From Dipteris shenzhenensis (Eukaryota > Polypodiophyta > Polypodiopsida > Gleicheniales), in NCBI GenBank assembly GCA_047967505.1, contig CM106539.1: a stretch of DNA of 64,000 bases; one strand, 5' to 3'. Shown piece by piece: positions 1-10,902 of the stretch. The translations under genes and the position numbers were made by a program. The notes under the pieces are model-generated. The model did no database searches, was not told the DNA's origin, and saw nothing but the letters and a program-made list of their open reading frames with translations. Within the stretch, counting starts at the first letter, position 1, and each line of letters opens with the position of its first letter.

Positions 1-1374
1 GCACTGACTAGATGGGTCTAAGGCTATGGGTCTTAAATGCATTAAATGTGTAATGTGCCTAGGGGCAAGTGAATAATGGTATCCCAAGAGAGGGGTAGAA
101 AAGATGCATTTAAGAGGTACCCTAGAATGCAGACATGTGGCATACTAGATCCATCTAGGGAATTGGGGCTTGGTGGATTTTGCAAGCAGGAGCTTTCATG
201 TAGGATTGTATTCTGAGAGCTTGCTACCACTGAGAATCGGCTCGGAGGATAATCTGTGTACCTGCACCGTGATTGATCGTAGACTTGGTATATTGGAATA
301 GGTTATACATAAGTGGAACGTATCATTGACCCTTGTGCATGAGCTCAAAATTCTGAGCGAGCTCATATGCACGCTCATAATCTTGTGGTTTGAAACTTCT
401 GACATACCACCAGATGTCTGTGCGCAAGCCATGGAAAAATTAGCTCAGCTTCTGATTATCCTCCAGCTATTGCAACTATATAAACACCTGATTGAATTTG
501 TTCGCATAATGATTCATTGTCGGTCTCTCCCTAACATAGCTCGTAGAATTGACTCTCGAGCTTGTCCAGATACAGAGGTGCACGAATCGTGATCGAAGAT
601 CTTTCACAAATTCCGTCCAATTGTAGAAAGGTGTCTCCTCGTCTGCATCATAGTGGTCTTTCTGCCACTTGAGCCACCAGGTGACCGCCTCGTATGTGAG
701 GCGCATGGATGCTAGGATGCACCACTTGTTGTCCTTCATAGGCATCACTGAAAAATAACATTCGGACTGATTGAGCCACGAAGACAACACTAAAGGTAGG
801 AGCTTACCATCATACTGTGTGAAGTTGAGTTTCCTCGAAAAGGAAGGCTTGGCTGGAGATGGAAGTCTCTCCTTTTCTTCCCCGGCCGGTCGGAGCAAAG
901 AAATGAGAAGCTGTCGGTCTCTCTTCTCGAGCAGTACATTCTCGGAGCTCCTTGGCCTCTTGAGCCTCGCGGTCCCGGAGTTCCTTGGCTTCTCAAGCCT
1001 CTTGACCGTGTTTGTATTTTGCTTCCCAAGCTGCCCTTTCGGCTTCTCAAGCTTTCCGATTCTTCTTTTGCTTCACAAGCCTCCCAATCACATTCTTCTT
1101 TTGCCTCCCGAGATAGCCTTTCGCGTTGTCTGGCGACCTTCTCACGATCTTCCTACATCTCCTGAAGCTGGATCATGCATGTGAAGAGAGCCTTGGACTC
1201 TTGTTGCTGCATCTGCATCATAGCCTGCAACATGGCTGTCATGGCAAACATGGAAGTGTCTGTAGGATGCTATGGTGGGGGTGGGGGTGGGGGTTGAGGC
1301 ACTGAACCCTCCCCCCCTGTGTTGGACTGCTCACTGGTGCTCATGGTGTCCTTATCGGATCTTGTCTGGACCAT
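1..1374 (-). pseudogene. Ty3/gypsy gag pseudogene, truncated by window edge
   Basis: Gag would form the cytoplasmic capsid particle. The start ATG at 1374-1372 opens with MVQTRS, close to the MVQTRA start of the intact element at 16110. A proline run follows, then a charged stretch rich in E, R, K and Q (about 1200-1000). The capsid-like core lies at about 830-480 and includes WLNQSECYFSV, TWWLKWQ and a W-x-EFV-x-DLRSRF stretch. A further capsid piece with ELAQNFELMHKG lies near 420-330. In-frame stops follow the proline run and occur repeatedly after 476, and the frame shifts at least once. Recognisable family, non-functional copy. Confidence 0.75.
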
Positions 1375-1625
1375 AAACGATGGGAGCTGTCCTTGACTAA
1401 CCCGAACCTATTGATTCCTGGAAAAACAAATTATCCTATTTACTGTACCTGGCAAGGTGTAAAGACCTGTGGGTGAAGACGGAGCTGGCCTGATGCGCAA
1501 TGGAGTAAGGGAGGGAGCGGCTAATGGAGTATGGTATTACCACTAGTCTGGGCTAGGGACAGGCTAGGGACAAAATATAAAAATAGAACCCCTAGAAACC
1601 CATCTGTCTCAAGAAAGGATCTGAA

Positions 1626-1637
1626 GCTCTGATACCA
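1626..1637 (-). other. Primer-binding site, initiator Met-tRNA type
   Basis: The minus strand reads TGGTATCAGAGC, the usual plant LTR-retrotransposon sequence complementary to the 3' end of initiator Met-tRNA. It begins one base inside the LTR end. Confidence 0.9.
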
Positions 1638-2100
1638 ATGTAGCAGGAGATAGAATGTTCTCACTCTCTCTCCTGCTCACTAACTGCAAACTGCAAGATG
1701 ATGCACTCAATACACAGGTGATGCAGTGGATGTGAGTGAGAGAATAAGAGGAAGAGAAAATAGTGGGTCTCTGAAGAGGAAATTTAACTGAAAGGTATGA
1801 ATGCCCAAAGGGCTGAATACAACTGTATGGAGGGGCTGAAACCCTCAACTGCAAAACTGGAAAAGACTAAGCTAACTAGAGGAGGTGGTTCCTTGCTAGA
1901 TCTCCAGAGAGGCTGGCACCCTGCTGGTCTGCTGCGGGGAAGTGTGGCTACTGCTGCTCTGAAGGCTTGAAGGCCTGAAGAAGGGACAAGAAATGAGGGA
2001 CCAAGGGGGCTGCTTTTACAGGCCACCCTTGGGCCCTAAAATACCGGCCAGGGTGCTGGAAGCTGACCAACCAACATCCCCCTACAGCGACTTGCTGCTG

Positions 2101-2274
2101 CTGCTGAGCCTCCTGCTGATGTGGCAGCCGATTGGCCGAGTGGCATATGCTGATGTGGCGCCTGCGATGTACGGTCTGAAGAGCTGGCTGCTGAGCCTCC
2201 TGCTGACGTGGCAGCTGATTGGCCGAGTGGCATATGCTGATGTGGCGCCTGTGATGTACGGTCTGAAGAGCTGG
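2101..2274. repeat. 87-bp tandem duplication inside the LTR
   Basis: Two adjacent copies (2101-2187 and 2188-2274) start CTGCTGAGCCTCCTGCTG and differ at only a few positions. Each carries GATTGGCCGAGTGGCATATG. A third copy begins but diverges after a few bases. The duplication lies in the U3 part, where repeated enhancer units are common in LTRs. Confidence 0.9.
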
Positions 2275-2294
2275 CTGCTGCTTGCATGGCAGTC

Positions 2295-2371
2295 CACGTG
2301 GCAGTGGGCTGATGTGGCTGCCTGCATGGCAGTCCACGTGGCTGCTGCGTGGTAATTGGGCAGTCCACGTG
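2295..2371. promoter_or_regulatory. Three G-box (CACGTG) motifs in LTR U3
   Basis: CACGTG occurs at 2295-2300, 2335-2340 and 2366-2371, each within AGTCCACGTGG. CACGTG is the core bound by plant bZIP and bHLH factors in light- and ABA-responsive promoters. Their spacing of 40 and 31 bp near the outer LTR end suggests an enhancer; activity is inferred. Confidence 0.6.
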
Positions 2372-2429
2372 GCAGTCCAGCATGCCACGGGCTGAGGATG
2401 CCCGTGACACAGTCACTATGTTTTGTAGG

Positions 2430-3020
2430 TCTCCAAGGGAGTACAAAGCTATTCTCCCATCCAACATTGACATATGTTTGGCCCAATATTATAGGCCCCG
2501 ATGACAAAATGATGGGGTATAGACTAACCAACATCACTCATTGGACGTGTTGCAAGTGACCTTGAGTGCTAGAGAGCAAAGGGTTGAATACTCGCGATTA
2601 CCATGCCAATGCTTATGTTGCAAAAAGTTTGGCCATCTAACTAGGTCTCATCCCCACTTATCTGGCCACCCTCCTATAGGAAGCACGGAAGATAGAACTT
2701 GCTAGAACCTTGGGGGTCGACGTTTTAGCAATATTTTTTGTGGTATTTGTATAAGAAGGAAAGAAGACATAGCTTAAGGGATAGATTTCACCACCCCAAG
2801 TCCAAACCCCACCAAAGCCCTCATAGACGCAATGTGGACTTGGGTTAACACAAAATTTGCAGTTGGGAGAAGTATGATAAGGATTCTCTAGAGGATCCAT
2901 CCTCCCCTAGCAAGGATGAGGCGCTCCCATCCCGATTTTCCACAATGCCTATAGGTGTGGAGACGGTGCCTCAATTATATGAGCCTGCCCCCCCTCGCCC
3001 CAAAAAAATCATCCCCACCT
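2430..3020 (+). pseudogene. LINE ORF1-like remnant with zinc knuckle
   Basis: The plus strand reads a stretch ending in a zinc-knuckle-like CLCCKKFGHLTRSH at about 2610-2651 (C-x2-C-x4-H-x4-H, where a final Cys is expected). Nucleic-acid-binding ORF1 proteins of plant LINEs have a knuckle of this kind after their RNA-binding domain. Stops lie both upstream and downstream. There is no start and no linked reverse transcriptase on this strand. A gag zinc knuckle is the alternative. Confidence 0.35.
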
Positions 3021-5560
3021 AACCCCTCTCCCTTCTAACCCCTATAAGATCTTACTCTCCCTCAAACTACCATAATGCCCCCTCCCCCCACTCACATCAT
3101 CAACATCCCACCATCCTTCCCCCATCATTTTAGTCACCTGACCTCCCTATTCCTTTAGTCACCCAACCTCCCTATTCAGGTTCTCCTGTCTTCCTCCCTT
3201 CTTAGTCCGAAGTAGCATAACCACCATTCTAGCCTCGGCCCCCTTCCTTCTCGGCCCCTCCTCCTAATTCCCCACCAGCCCTCGCAACTTAGCACAGTCC
3301 CCACCAAGGGCCCTTTCGGCTTGGACCCCCCATAGCCTCCGTTAGTCACCCTATGCTAAATGTGGGACCTAATAAGCCACACCAAGGGCAGCCAATACCC
3401 CAAACTTGTAGAGTTTTATGAGGAAAAGCTTGGAGGGGCCTCTTATCTTGGAGATCCCCCTAATAGAGACAATCTTTCATAGCTATTCTGCCAGAAGGAC
3501 GATGTCCAATCACTCTTCCATTGTTTAGTGATACAAGTTAACCTACTGAGAAGTGAGGATCCTGGATTACCTCTATCGAGAGGAGGATGTAAAAGAGATT
3601 GTCACATAAATCAAGGCTCCTAATGACATCCCTCCTTAGGATGACTAGGCTTAGTGGGAAGCAAAGGCCATTGAAAGGAGTAGTAAAACATTATAGATTG
3701 TTGTTAGTCCCTTTAACAGAGGGAGCAGTCTGACACTTAAGGTATTGACAAGTGATAGGGCCTTATTATTCGATACCACTACTAGACATTTCTCATATGC
3801 ATATGTGTTGTTCTCTTTGGGAGGCAAATCCCATTTGAATAGGCTGCTATGTTACATACATGGTAGGGAGACCTACTATGAGGAATCTCATCCCCGAGGG
3901 GAAACTCTTTCAAGAACTTGTACTTATGGAGACAAAGCATGCGGAGTACTCATGCCAATCCTCCCAGACCTGACCGACACAACACATAGACAAATGATGA
4001 AACATTTTTTCTAGACCATTGCGACTAAATCAAGGATCTACCTCTAGCACATCCTAGATGATGATGAATAGTTGCATATCAAAATCCCTCTCCATCTCCC
4101 AACACTACAATGGAATGATGAAGCACGAGTCCTCGCCAGTTTTGTATAGTACAGGACCCAGCAAGGTCCTTAATTTAGAGCCTCGTATTGTTCTCAAGAA
4201 CCCTCGACATGATCACTCACTCGTGACTCGCTTCATTATAGTGCCGGAAGATCAGAGTGGTGCAGAGGGTGTGAAACCCTAAATCATAAACCTTAAACCT
4301 TGTCCATTCAAAGAGTGTACACACAACAAAGGCACAACGAAGGCTTTGGCTATGGGAGAGCCACCACCCGACAAGAAAGATACACCGGGATTGGTTATGG
4401 TTTGCCCAAGGATGGCATTCTACAAAGACCATGCTGCTTGTACACCACCGACATTGGCGAACATCTACAACTAGCCGCATCCCCTTGGACCCCTACATGA
4501 GAAGCATTCGTTTGAGCAATAGGTACCAGATGAAGTTCTCTCCAATTGAGCATCTAGCCACAAAAGATTTACTGCTTCTTTTTTCTAGTGGTGCATGGCA
4601 GACTGCCCGTTGGCCTCTAGCTAGAGCAGATGAGGAGGGATGGTACCACTGGTACACCACAAGAGTTCAATAGAGAATCCATGATTGCTTGTAGAGTTTC
4701 CCATCAGCATAGACACTGGTTGCTAGTACCTGCATTTTGGTTACCAAAGGCAATTAGCAAAGACTTGTGATGAAGCAAGTTGCAAGGCAGTCAACCTTAC
4801 CTTTTCTCATTAGCACCTCATGGCTAACTAATTTTACATCATTTTCAAACCCTACGATAGAATGTACTTTTTTAAAGAGGTGGCAAAAGAAAAAGGATTA
4901 TAGCGTATCAAGGTGAGCTTATAGACCTTCATAAAAAGGGAGATTAAGACCAAATCATTTGCAAACCAAACTCTTGGGACAGAAGCCTTGCTCATAAACA
5001 ATGGACCTTCTTGCTTTATGCTAACGTTGATGATGACAGCTTTGAATGGACTTGCTAGTACATGCCTAATCCTAGTTCTGTACCTACATGCAAGCTTGCT
5101 CAACCTCAATGTAAGCATAGGATTAAGGCTTGTGGCAGGCAATCAAAGGTGGTTTGTAAATCTACAAAATAGTGATACAATGTCATTGATGCGTCTTGTC
5201 TCCTCCACCAAGGCTAGCAAAGTGAAGATGGTCCAAATTGGCTGGGGGAATTTGTTCGCACACAAGGGCCTAGACGAGGGGCGATAGGAGGGATGGCTTC
5301 TCATCCAGCCCTTAGCTCCAATGGCTACAAATACAAATCCTTCAAGGTAGATCTTCAAAGACACTGCCGATGCCAAGATTGTATCATTGTCCACCAACTT
5401 AACAGTTTGTAGTTACATGATACTTTGGAAGGATGCATCCAACTACAAAAGTGATTCCGCCTAAACAATCTAATGTAAAACCTCAATCTTAATACAAGTA
5501 AGGTGAGACAGCATCATAACTTGCACCCCTATCTCGGACCAAACTTAGGTACGGTGTACA
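3021..5560. other. Stretch without recognisable gene
   Basis: AT-moderate sequence with short open frames only (the longest is 99 codons at 4988-5287). No protein family, LTR end or RNA gene was recognised. C-rich low-complexity sequence occurs at 2985-3330. It is probably old transposon debris in the fourth MUTS2 intron. Confidence 0.5.
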
Positions 5561-5570
5561 CAAAACAGCC

Positions 5571-6180
5571 CTACACATAGCTATTAACCTGGCCAATGAG
5601 CCTAAAAGGAGTAGTTTCTTCTATGGACCCTAGAAGTGTGCCAAGAAGCAATGTGTCGCAAAGGAGGAGAATCCCTTGGTGAGTCAACCTTGAGCTGAAT
5701 AAGCCAAGCCCGAAAAAGTATACATATGATGAGATTGAGTTATGGTGTCCATAAAGTAGCCCCACACATAGCTCCCAACCTAACCAATGGCTCAAAAGGG
5801 AGTGGTTTTTTTCATAGACTCTAGAAGTGTGCATGGAAACAATGATCCTCTAGGATCACGAGGAAGGTGAACCCCTTGGTTAGTCTATCTTGGGAAATTG
5901 TCTTAACAAAAAACCAAGCTAGAAAAGCAATCCCCAATGACGAGACTATCTCGATTGGATTCCCATGATAGACAAAAATGGCTTCTATGCATCGCTAGCT
6001 TGCAAACATTGATCCTAAGTCTTGCAAAAGGAGGAGAATCCCTTTGTGGGTCTATGTAGGGAAATTGGTATAATGGATAAGCCAAGTCTAAAAAGTGGTC
6101 CCCAAGTATACATATGATGAGACTATCTTGATTGGCTTCCTACTATAGACAAAAATGCCACCTCTGCATCATTGACCCCA
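5571..6180. repeat. Three degenerate tandem units of about 170-190 bp
   Basis: The shared landmarks are AGGAGGAGAATCCC-type blocks near 5658, 5860 and 6028; CTAGAAGTGTGC near 5629 and 5821; and GATGAGACTATCTTGATTGG-type blocks near 5730, 5941 and 6116. The minus-strand translation of each unit resembles the C-terminal part of the LINE reverse transcriptase that follows on its right, so this looks like an internal duplication within an old LINE. Confidence 0.65.
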
Positions 6181-6199
6181 AGCTTCAACATAACCTCGG

Positions 6200-6690
6200 T
6201 TTTGCCAGTATTGACCTTCAACTCTCTCAAATCACAGAAATCTCATAATATGTGTTGATGTTGTCTAAGGCCATTACCAAAATACAGCATCATGCGTGAA
6301 ATCGGCACCACTGTCTAAGGTAAGGATCACTAACACTATCTGAGCTAAGAATAAGCCATGTCCTCCAAGAGTATTGATAACTGTGGACAACTCATCAATG
6401 TAGAGGCCAGATGAGGTTGAAAATAGAGGACAACTATGGTTGACCCCTCTGGTGCTAATCATCCATCCTCCTGTTGTACGAACTCACCCTGAGACTCTAT
6501 CATAGGGTGCCACCAACTCCCAGGCTGCCCTATAATCTATAACCCATGCAGTCTTCTAATCAAGCAAGCACTAGGCACAGTGCGAGATGCCTTCTTAAAA
6601 TCCATAAACAACAGTATGCCTTTTTATAGTCCTTAATCTAAAAGTAAAGATGTGGTCTAGCACAATGCAACTACCTATCCATATGCTCTC
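6200..6690 (-). pseudogene. LINE reverse transcriptase fragment
   Basis: Read on the minus strand, LDHIFTFRLRTIKRHTVVYG (about 6660-6600) matches the LINE RT block before the first catalytic Asp. GVNHSCPLFSTSSGLYIDEL (about 6442-6385) matches the conserved G-V-x-Q-G-C-P-L-S-P block. A frameshifted stretch after it contains VEGQYWQ, fitting the region after YADD, but the YADD motif itself is lost. RT of this type copies LINE RNA at the target site. Stops and frameshifts make it non-functional. It shares several blocks with the plus-strand fragment at 19.4-19.9 kb. Confidence 0.7.
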
Positions 6691-7815
6691 TGATGTCTCT
6701 ACAATGGCATTGTTTTGTATTAAAGTATGGCACCATAAACCTTGGCCATGATGCAACCAATCATGATCGTGTGGTCCTTGTTTGGATCCATGGTGCCCTC
6801 ACCTTGACAATAGGTTTGATTGAATTTTCAATCCATGGTGAAGGGAAACTAGAGCACATTACTTCATTGAAGGTTGGGCCAAGATGGGGCCAAAGTCTCC
6901 CCAACCACATGCAAGGTATCTTGCTTGGAGACCTTCATGGTCTTTGGCCCTCCCACATCCCTTACATGTCTTGCAAGAAAGGTAGATACCAAGTTGAGTC
7001 TCTAGGTCATGAAGAGATCGAGGAATGCCTCATTAGGGTACCTTTGCCAGGCCCCCACTCTCGCTAAAGAATTTTACCCAAGAGACTTAACCAAATTCTT
7101 TAGCATCATATCTCAATAGAAGCTATTTTCCTCACGGAATGGAGGGGCTCCCCCTTCTTCTCTGAGACTTCCACAGGGTTGAGGTGGCATTTTCAGCCTC
7201 AACCTTGGTTATTTTCGTCCTCTTTTTGAGGAGTTTTTTCTCATGCATTGCATGATGTATTTCCACCTTGAGCTTGCTCTTGCAAGTTTTAATGGAAGTC
7301 TATTTTTGCAACCAAAAAAAAAAGAAGCTAGATCAATTTCCTTTCAATATTGGCATTAAAAGCCTTCTTCATTTGGTGAAATAGTTCCATGCAACATATC
7401 ACAGTTTGTCTTATCGAAGTGAGCATACAATCTTCATTAGATGAGCTATTTTGTAAAGCATCCTACGGGAAATTTCTTGATATAAAAGAAAGGACAATGT
7501 GTGGCACTATATAAAGCTTTTGCACCCCGGAAGCAGCTTTGGCTTCAAGAAAGGGCACTTCCAACATATGAGCAAGGAGAGAAAAGAAAACCACAAGAAA
7601 TAAACCTCACCCCAATAATCGAACATCTCAAAGGAGGTGCTTGAGGACTAGACCACATCCTTTTGAAGCTGCAACAACTCATCTTTAGAGAATATGCATG
7701 CTCTCACAGCCGATGAAAGTGGACGAAAAGTGGCTGAATGGGTAGTCATTTGCCAATCGAATGTGGAAGGCCAACTCAAACAAAATGAAGATCCATCCGT
7801 CACTTCAGAAGAAAT
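6691..7815. other. Stretch without recognisable gene; short A-run
   Basis: It contains an open frame of 124 codons (6693-7067, plus) with no recognisable domain, and a run of A at about 7312-7323 that may be the 3' tail of a plus-strand retroposon. Nothing else was recognised. Confidence 0.45.
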
Positions 7816-8310
7816 TAGAATGAAGGGAGGGGCTGAGAGGGGAGAGAGGCCGGAAGGGAGGGGATGAGAGGGAAGAGAGGTTGAGAGGAGGGGCTAAGAG
7901 GGGAGAGAAAGACTGAGTAGGGAGGGGCTAAGAGGGGAGAGGGGCTGAAGGGGGAGGAGTGTGAGGGTAGTGGCAGCAAGGGAGGCTGAGGGGAAGGGGG
8001 AGGGGGGGACAGCAAGGGGGAAAGGGGGAAGGGGGGGGTAATAACAGCGAAGAGGGGAGGCAGCGGGGAGGAGGAGGAGGGAGAGGCAGAGGGGAGAGCA
8101 GGGAGTGAAGGGGGAGGAGAGGTGGAGGGGAGGGAGAGGATCAGGAGGGAGAGGAGGCAGAAGGGAGGAAGCGGGGGAAGATGGCGAGGGGAGGCAGAGG
8201 AGTGGCAGCAGAGGCACGGGGGAGGAGGGGGAAGGTAGGAGGGGGCAGCAAGGAAGGAGGGGGAGGGGGCAGCGGGGAGGGAGGAGGGGTGAAAGGGCAG
8301 GGAGTTGCAG
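7816..8310. repeat. Polypurine tract, about 490 bp of G and A
   Basis: The plus strand is almost entirely G and A, with repeated GGGAGGGG, GAGGGGAGAG and AAGGGGGA blocks and only scattered C or T. The complementary strand reads as a Pro/Leu/Ser-rich open frame, which is a composition artefact. It lies about 115 bp downstream of MUTS2 exon 4, within the next intron. Confidence 0.85.
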
Positions 8311-8425
8311 ATCCAAGCAGAACTGTGTGTTGACCTTTATGCTTCTTAAAATGAAGGTGAACATATATGTGTCATAAATTGGGTTTATGCTTTAAAAAAT
8401 AGCATCCACACATCCGCATACATAC

Positions 8426-8509
8426 CGCACTGTCCTTCACCATCCCATCTGCATCCACTGCCTTGAAGATTGCCTTGAGAACCTCTGGCTGAGAACCCAT
8501 TGTGCGAAT
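8426..8509 (-). CDS. MUTS2: MUTS2 exon 4 (84 bp)
   Basis: The acceptor TTTTACAG ends at 8510, and the donor GTATGT follows at 8425. The 28 codons encode [12 protein letters not shown] followed by [16 protein letters not shown], the family block just before the ASPELR-type segment that the missing exon 5 should begin with. The exon is phase 0 at both ends. No candidate exon 5 was found between 1 and 8425. Confidence 0.8.
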
Positions 8510-10014
8510 CTGTAAAAGAATGGGAAAACCAACTTTTAACCTAATTCACAAAAAACATAAATTCCATCACATGGAAAAAACTTGTAGGGACATAGAGTTC
8601 AAAGTGCTGGCCAAATCCATTGTTCCACACTTGCAACAATATTATTCCAGATGAAATTGCCAGGCTTCGGAGCTAGCTTTTAAAATTTGTAATGCTCATC
8701 AGAAATGCCCAAAAAATGAGAGTGATAAGCATACAGCAATAAATGTTGAAACAGTTAAAAATCACCCCAGTTTCAATGTTGAGCCTTACCGTGTTGACAA
8801 GTGGATCTAAAATGTGATTTGATTCATCGCTGTGTCCAATACCAATCTTTATATCTTGTTGTATAGTATCAGTGAACTGTAGCATTGTTGCAATAGCTAC
8901 AGCTTGTAATCCATTCATAACAAAACCCTTTTGCAAGCGCACTAAACAAGAGTCCACCTGCAAACAAGTTGTGCCCCTGGATCAGTAGCAGACAGCTTGA
9001 CGCAGTATACAAAGCGCCCAACAGCTATTGAGGACCTGATGCAGAGTGCTGCCTCTGCAAGAAGGAGGCAGTCCAAGATGCTCAACTACAAGATGCAAAT
9101 AGAAAAACAATTGAGAGCCAAGAAATCAATGCCTCCAAAATATGCACTCCAAAAAAACTTTGATGGACCAAGAACATGTCACAACCAACACATTGATGAG
9201 TAGAAGTAATGCTTAAGGCTGTTCCTGGGTGGGGTGGAGTTCTAGAGAGCAAACCCTAGGAAGATTGAGAAGCAGACAGCTGGTGAGCCAGAGAACAGAG
9301 GCTGAAAGTTACAGAAATGAATTCTACTATCAAGGTCTGGAACTACCTAAACCACTCCCCTAATTGAATTGACATGTCGTGTAGCTTAAGACTTCAAGCT
9401 GAAACTTTCAAAACACAATGTGGCCTGTAATAGCTATGTATGTGAAGAGCAATATTTGAATTCATAGGCAAGATCAGGATGCACAGCCAGACCCCACTCA
9501 AAGCATGATCACCAAGTTTTTCCAGCAAGACAGCACCGACCTATGGGGCTCAAGGTCCAAGGACCAAAGCGAGAGACATGTCAGACTCACCAACGGGTGA
9601 GGCACAAATCAGACAAGGGTACCTTCCCTCCATGCTCACCAGATGGGAGGCAGAGCCGATAGGAGTGACAGTTGGCACTTGTGTGTCACAGGGCCATAGC
9701 TAGGAGACCAAAGTGGACCACATAGACCGACAATCGTCAGCGCTCCATCACAGCATTTATGCCACCACAACAGCCTTACACATTGCTGATCCCTTCTTAG
9801 GCGACATCTCAGCCAGCTTCCAAATGACCATCACATTGTCACCAATCCCCCATCCTCACCATGAGCTCAAAGAGCTCTCTCTATGTATCAGTATCGTTGT
9901 GATTATGCGTTTTGTTTGTATTCATCATTGGTGTTGAGAGGCTCCACCCTCCAGCTCCTTATATCAGGTTTCTTTTAGTCTCATAGACCATTGGTTCTTC
10001 CAAAAACTTTTAAT

Positions 10015-10059
<45 letters not shown>

Positions 10060-10862
10060 TACCATTGCCTTTTTCAGGAGGGACACGGGTTTGGCCCACT
10101 CTCACGACTGATCCACTTCCAAGATCAGGTTTGTATTGGGCTCTACCTGATGGAGATGCGGAGACAGAGAGAGACACTACTGCGACGGATCAGAGAGCAG
10201 CAGGATGCGACCACCACGTCACAGGACACTGAGGTGGATCGAGCACATAGGCAGGTCACCGACTTCTATGCATTTGAGTCAGCTCCAGGGCACTCGGGAG
10301 TAGAGGAGGAGGAGCTAGCTGACATGAGAGATAGATGGGTCAGTAGAGGGAGTCGACACGACACCACTACTGGATGAGGGACACAAGGATCTCACATGCG
10401 ACAGTAGACCAAAGCACACACGATTGAGATTCGACCTATCTCAGCTCTCCTCAGAGACGACCGACAGAGACGTGACATTACACTTGACATAACCCATCGG
10501 CCTCCAGAGATCGAGGAGACCACGCCCCCCACCACAGCGCCAGATAGCTCGACAGATGCAAATACGTGAGCTCTTTGTGTCACACCAGAGCGCTATCACG
10601 GAGCCTGGATACATGGAGCCAAATCATGTTCTTGGAGCATTAGCCCTGAGCCCCTGACATGTGTCACTCATGTTACACACTATTTGGCTTTTCTGGCCTG
10701 ACTTGATATGATGTACTACATTAGTATTTCAGTTTATGTGTTTTCTAGGACTCAACGAGGGCCTTAGCGAGCCCTTTGCTCCAACCCACAGTGGCTTGTA
10801 TGAGTTTACTTTGTTTCCGCACCTTTGTCCCATAGGCCCGCAAGGCCTCCCGCGGACGTTAA

Positions 10863-10902
<40 letters not shown>

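Larger units (their letters stand above)
1..2409 (-). mobile_element. 5' part of a decayed Ty3/gypsy element (LTR, PBS, gag)
   Basis: Reading on the minus strand the order is LTR (2409-1639), one spacer base, an initiator-Met-tRNA primer-binding site (1637-1626), a leader of about 250 bp, then a damaged gag starting at 1374 and running off the left edge. This order is diagnostic of an LTR retrotransposon. The far end is outside the window, so target duplication and LTR identity cannot be tested. Gag has several stops, so this copy cannot be autonomous. Confidence 0.85.
1639..2409 (-). repeat. 5' LTR (771 bp) of the left-edge gypsy element
   Basis: On the minus strand the LTR starts TGTCACGGGC and ends CCTGCTACA, so it has the canonical TG...CA ends. 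The inner end abuts the primer-binding site. The outer end is set by the TGTCACGG start at 2409. The U3 half holds an 87-bp tandem duplication and three G-boxes, annotated separately. Confidence 0.75.

Noticed and set aside
771-1184. Plus-strand frame of 137 codons
   Set aside because: Antisense shadow of the charged gag N-terminus of the left-edge element.
4360-4500. Possible shared domain (FYKDH-type phrase) with about 20005
   Set aside because: The similarity is a single short phrase in broken frames, too little to define a family.
7815-8364. Pro/Leu/Ser-rich and Arg/Gly/Glu-rich open frames
   Set aside because: They are the translation of the polypurine tract and its complement. Lack of stops follows from composition.
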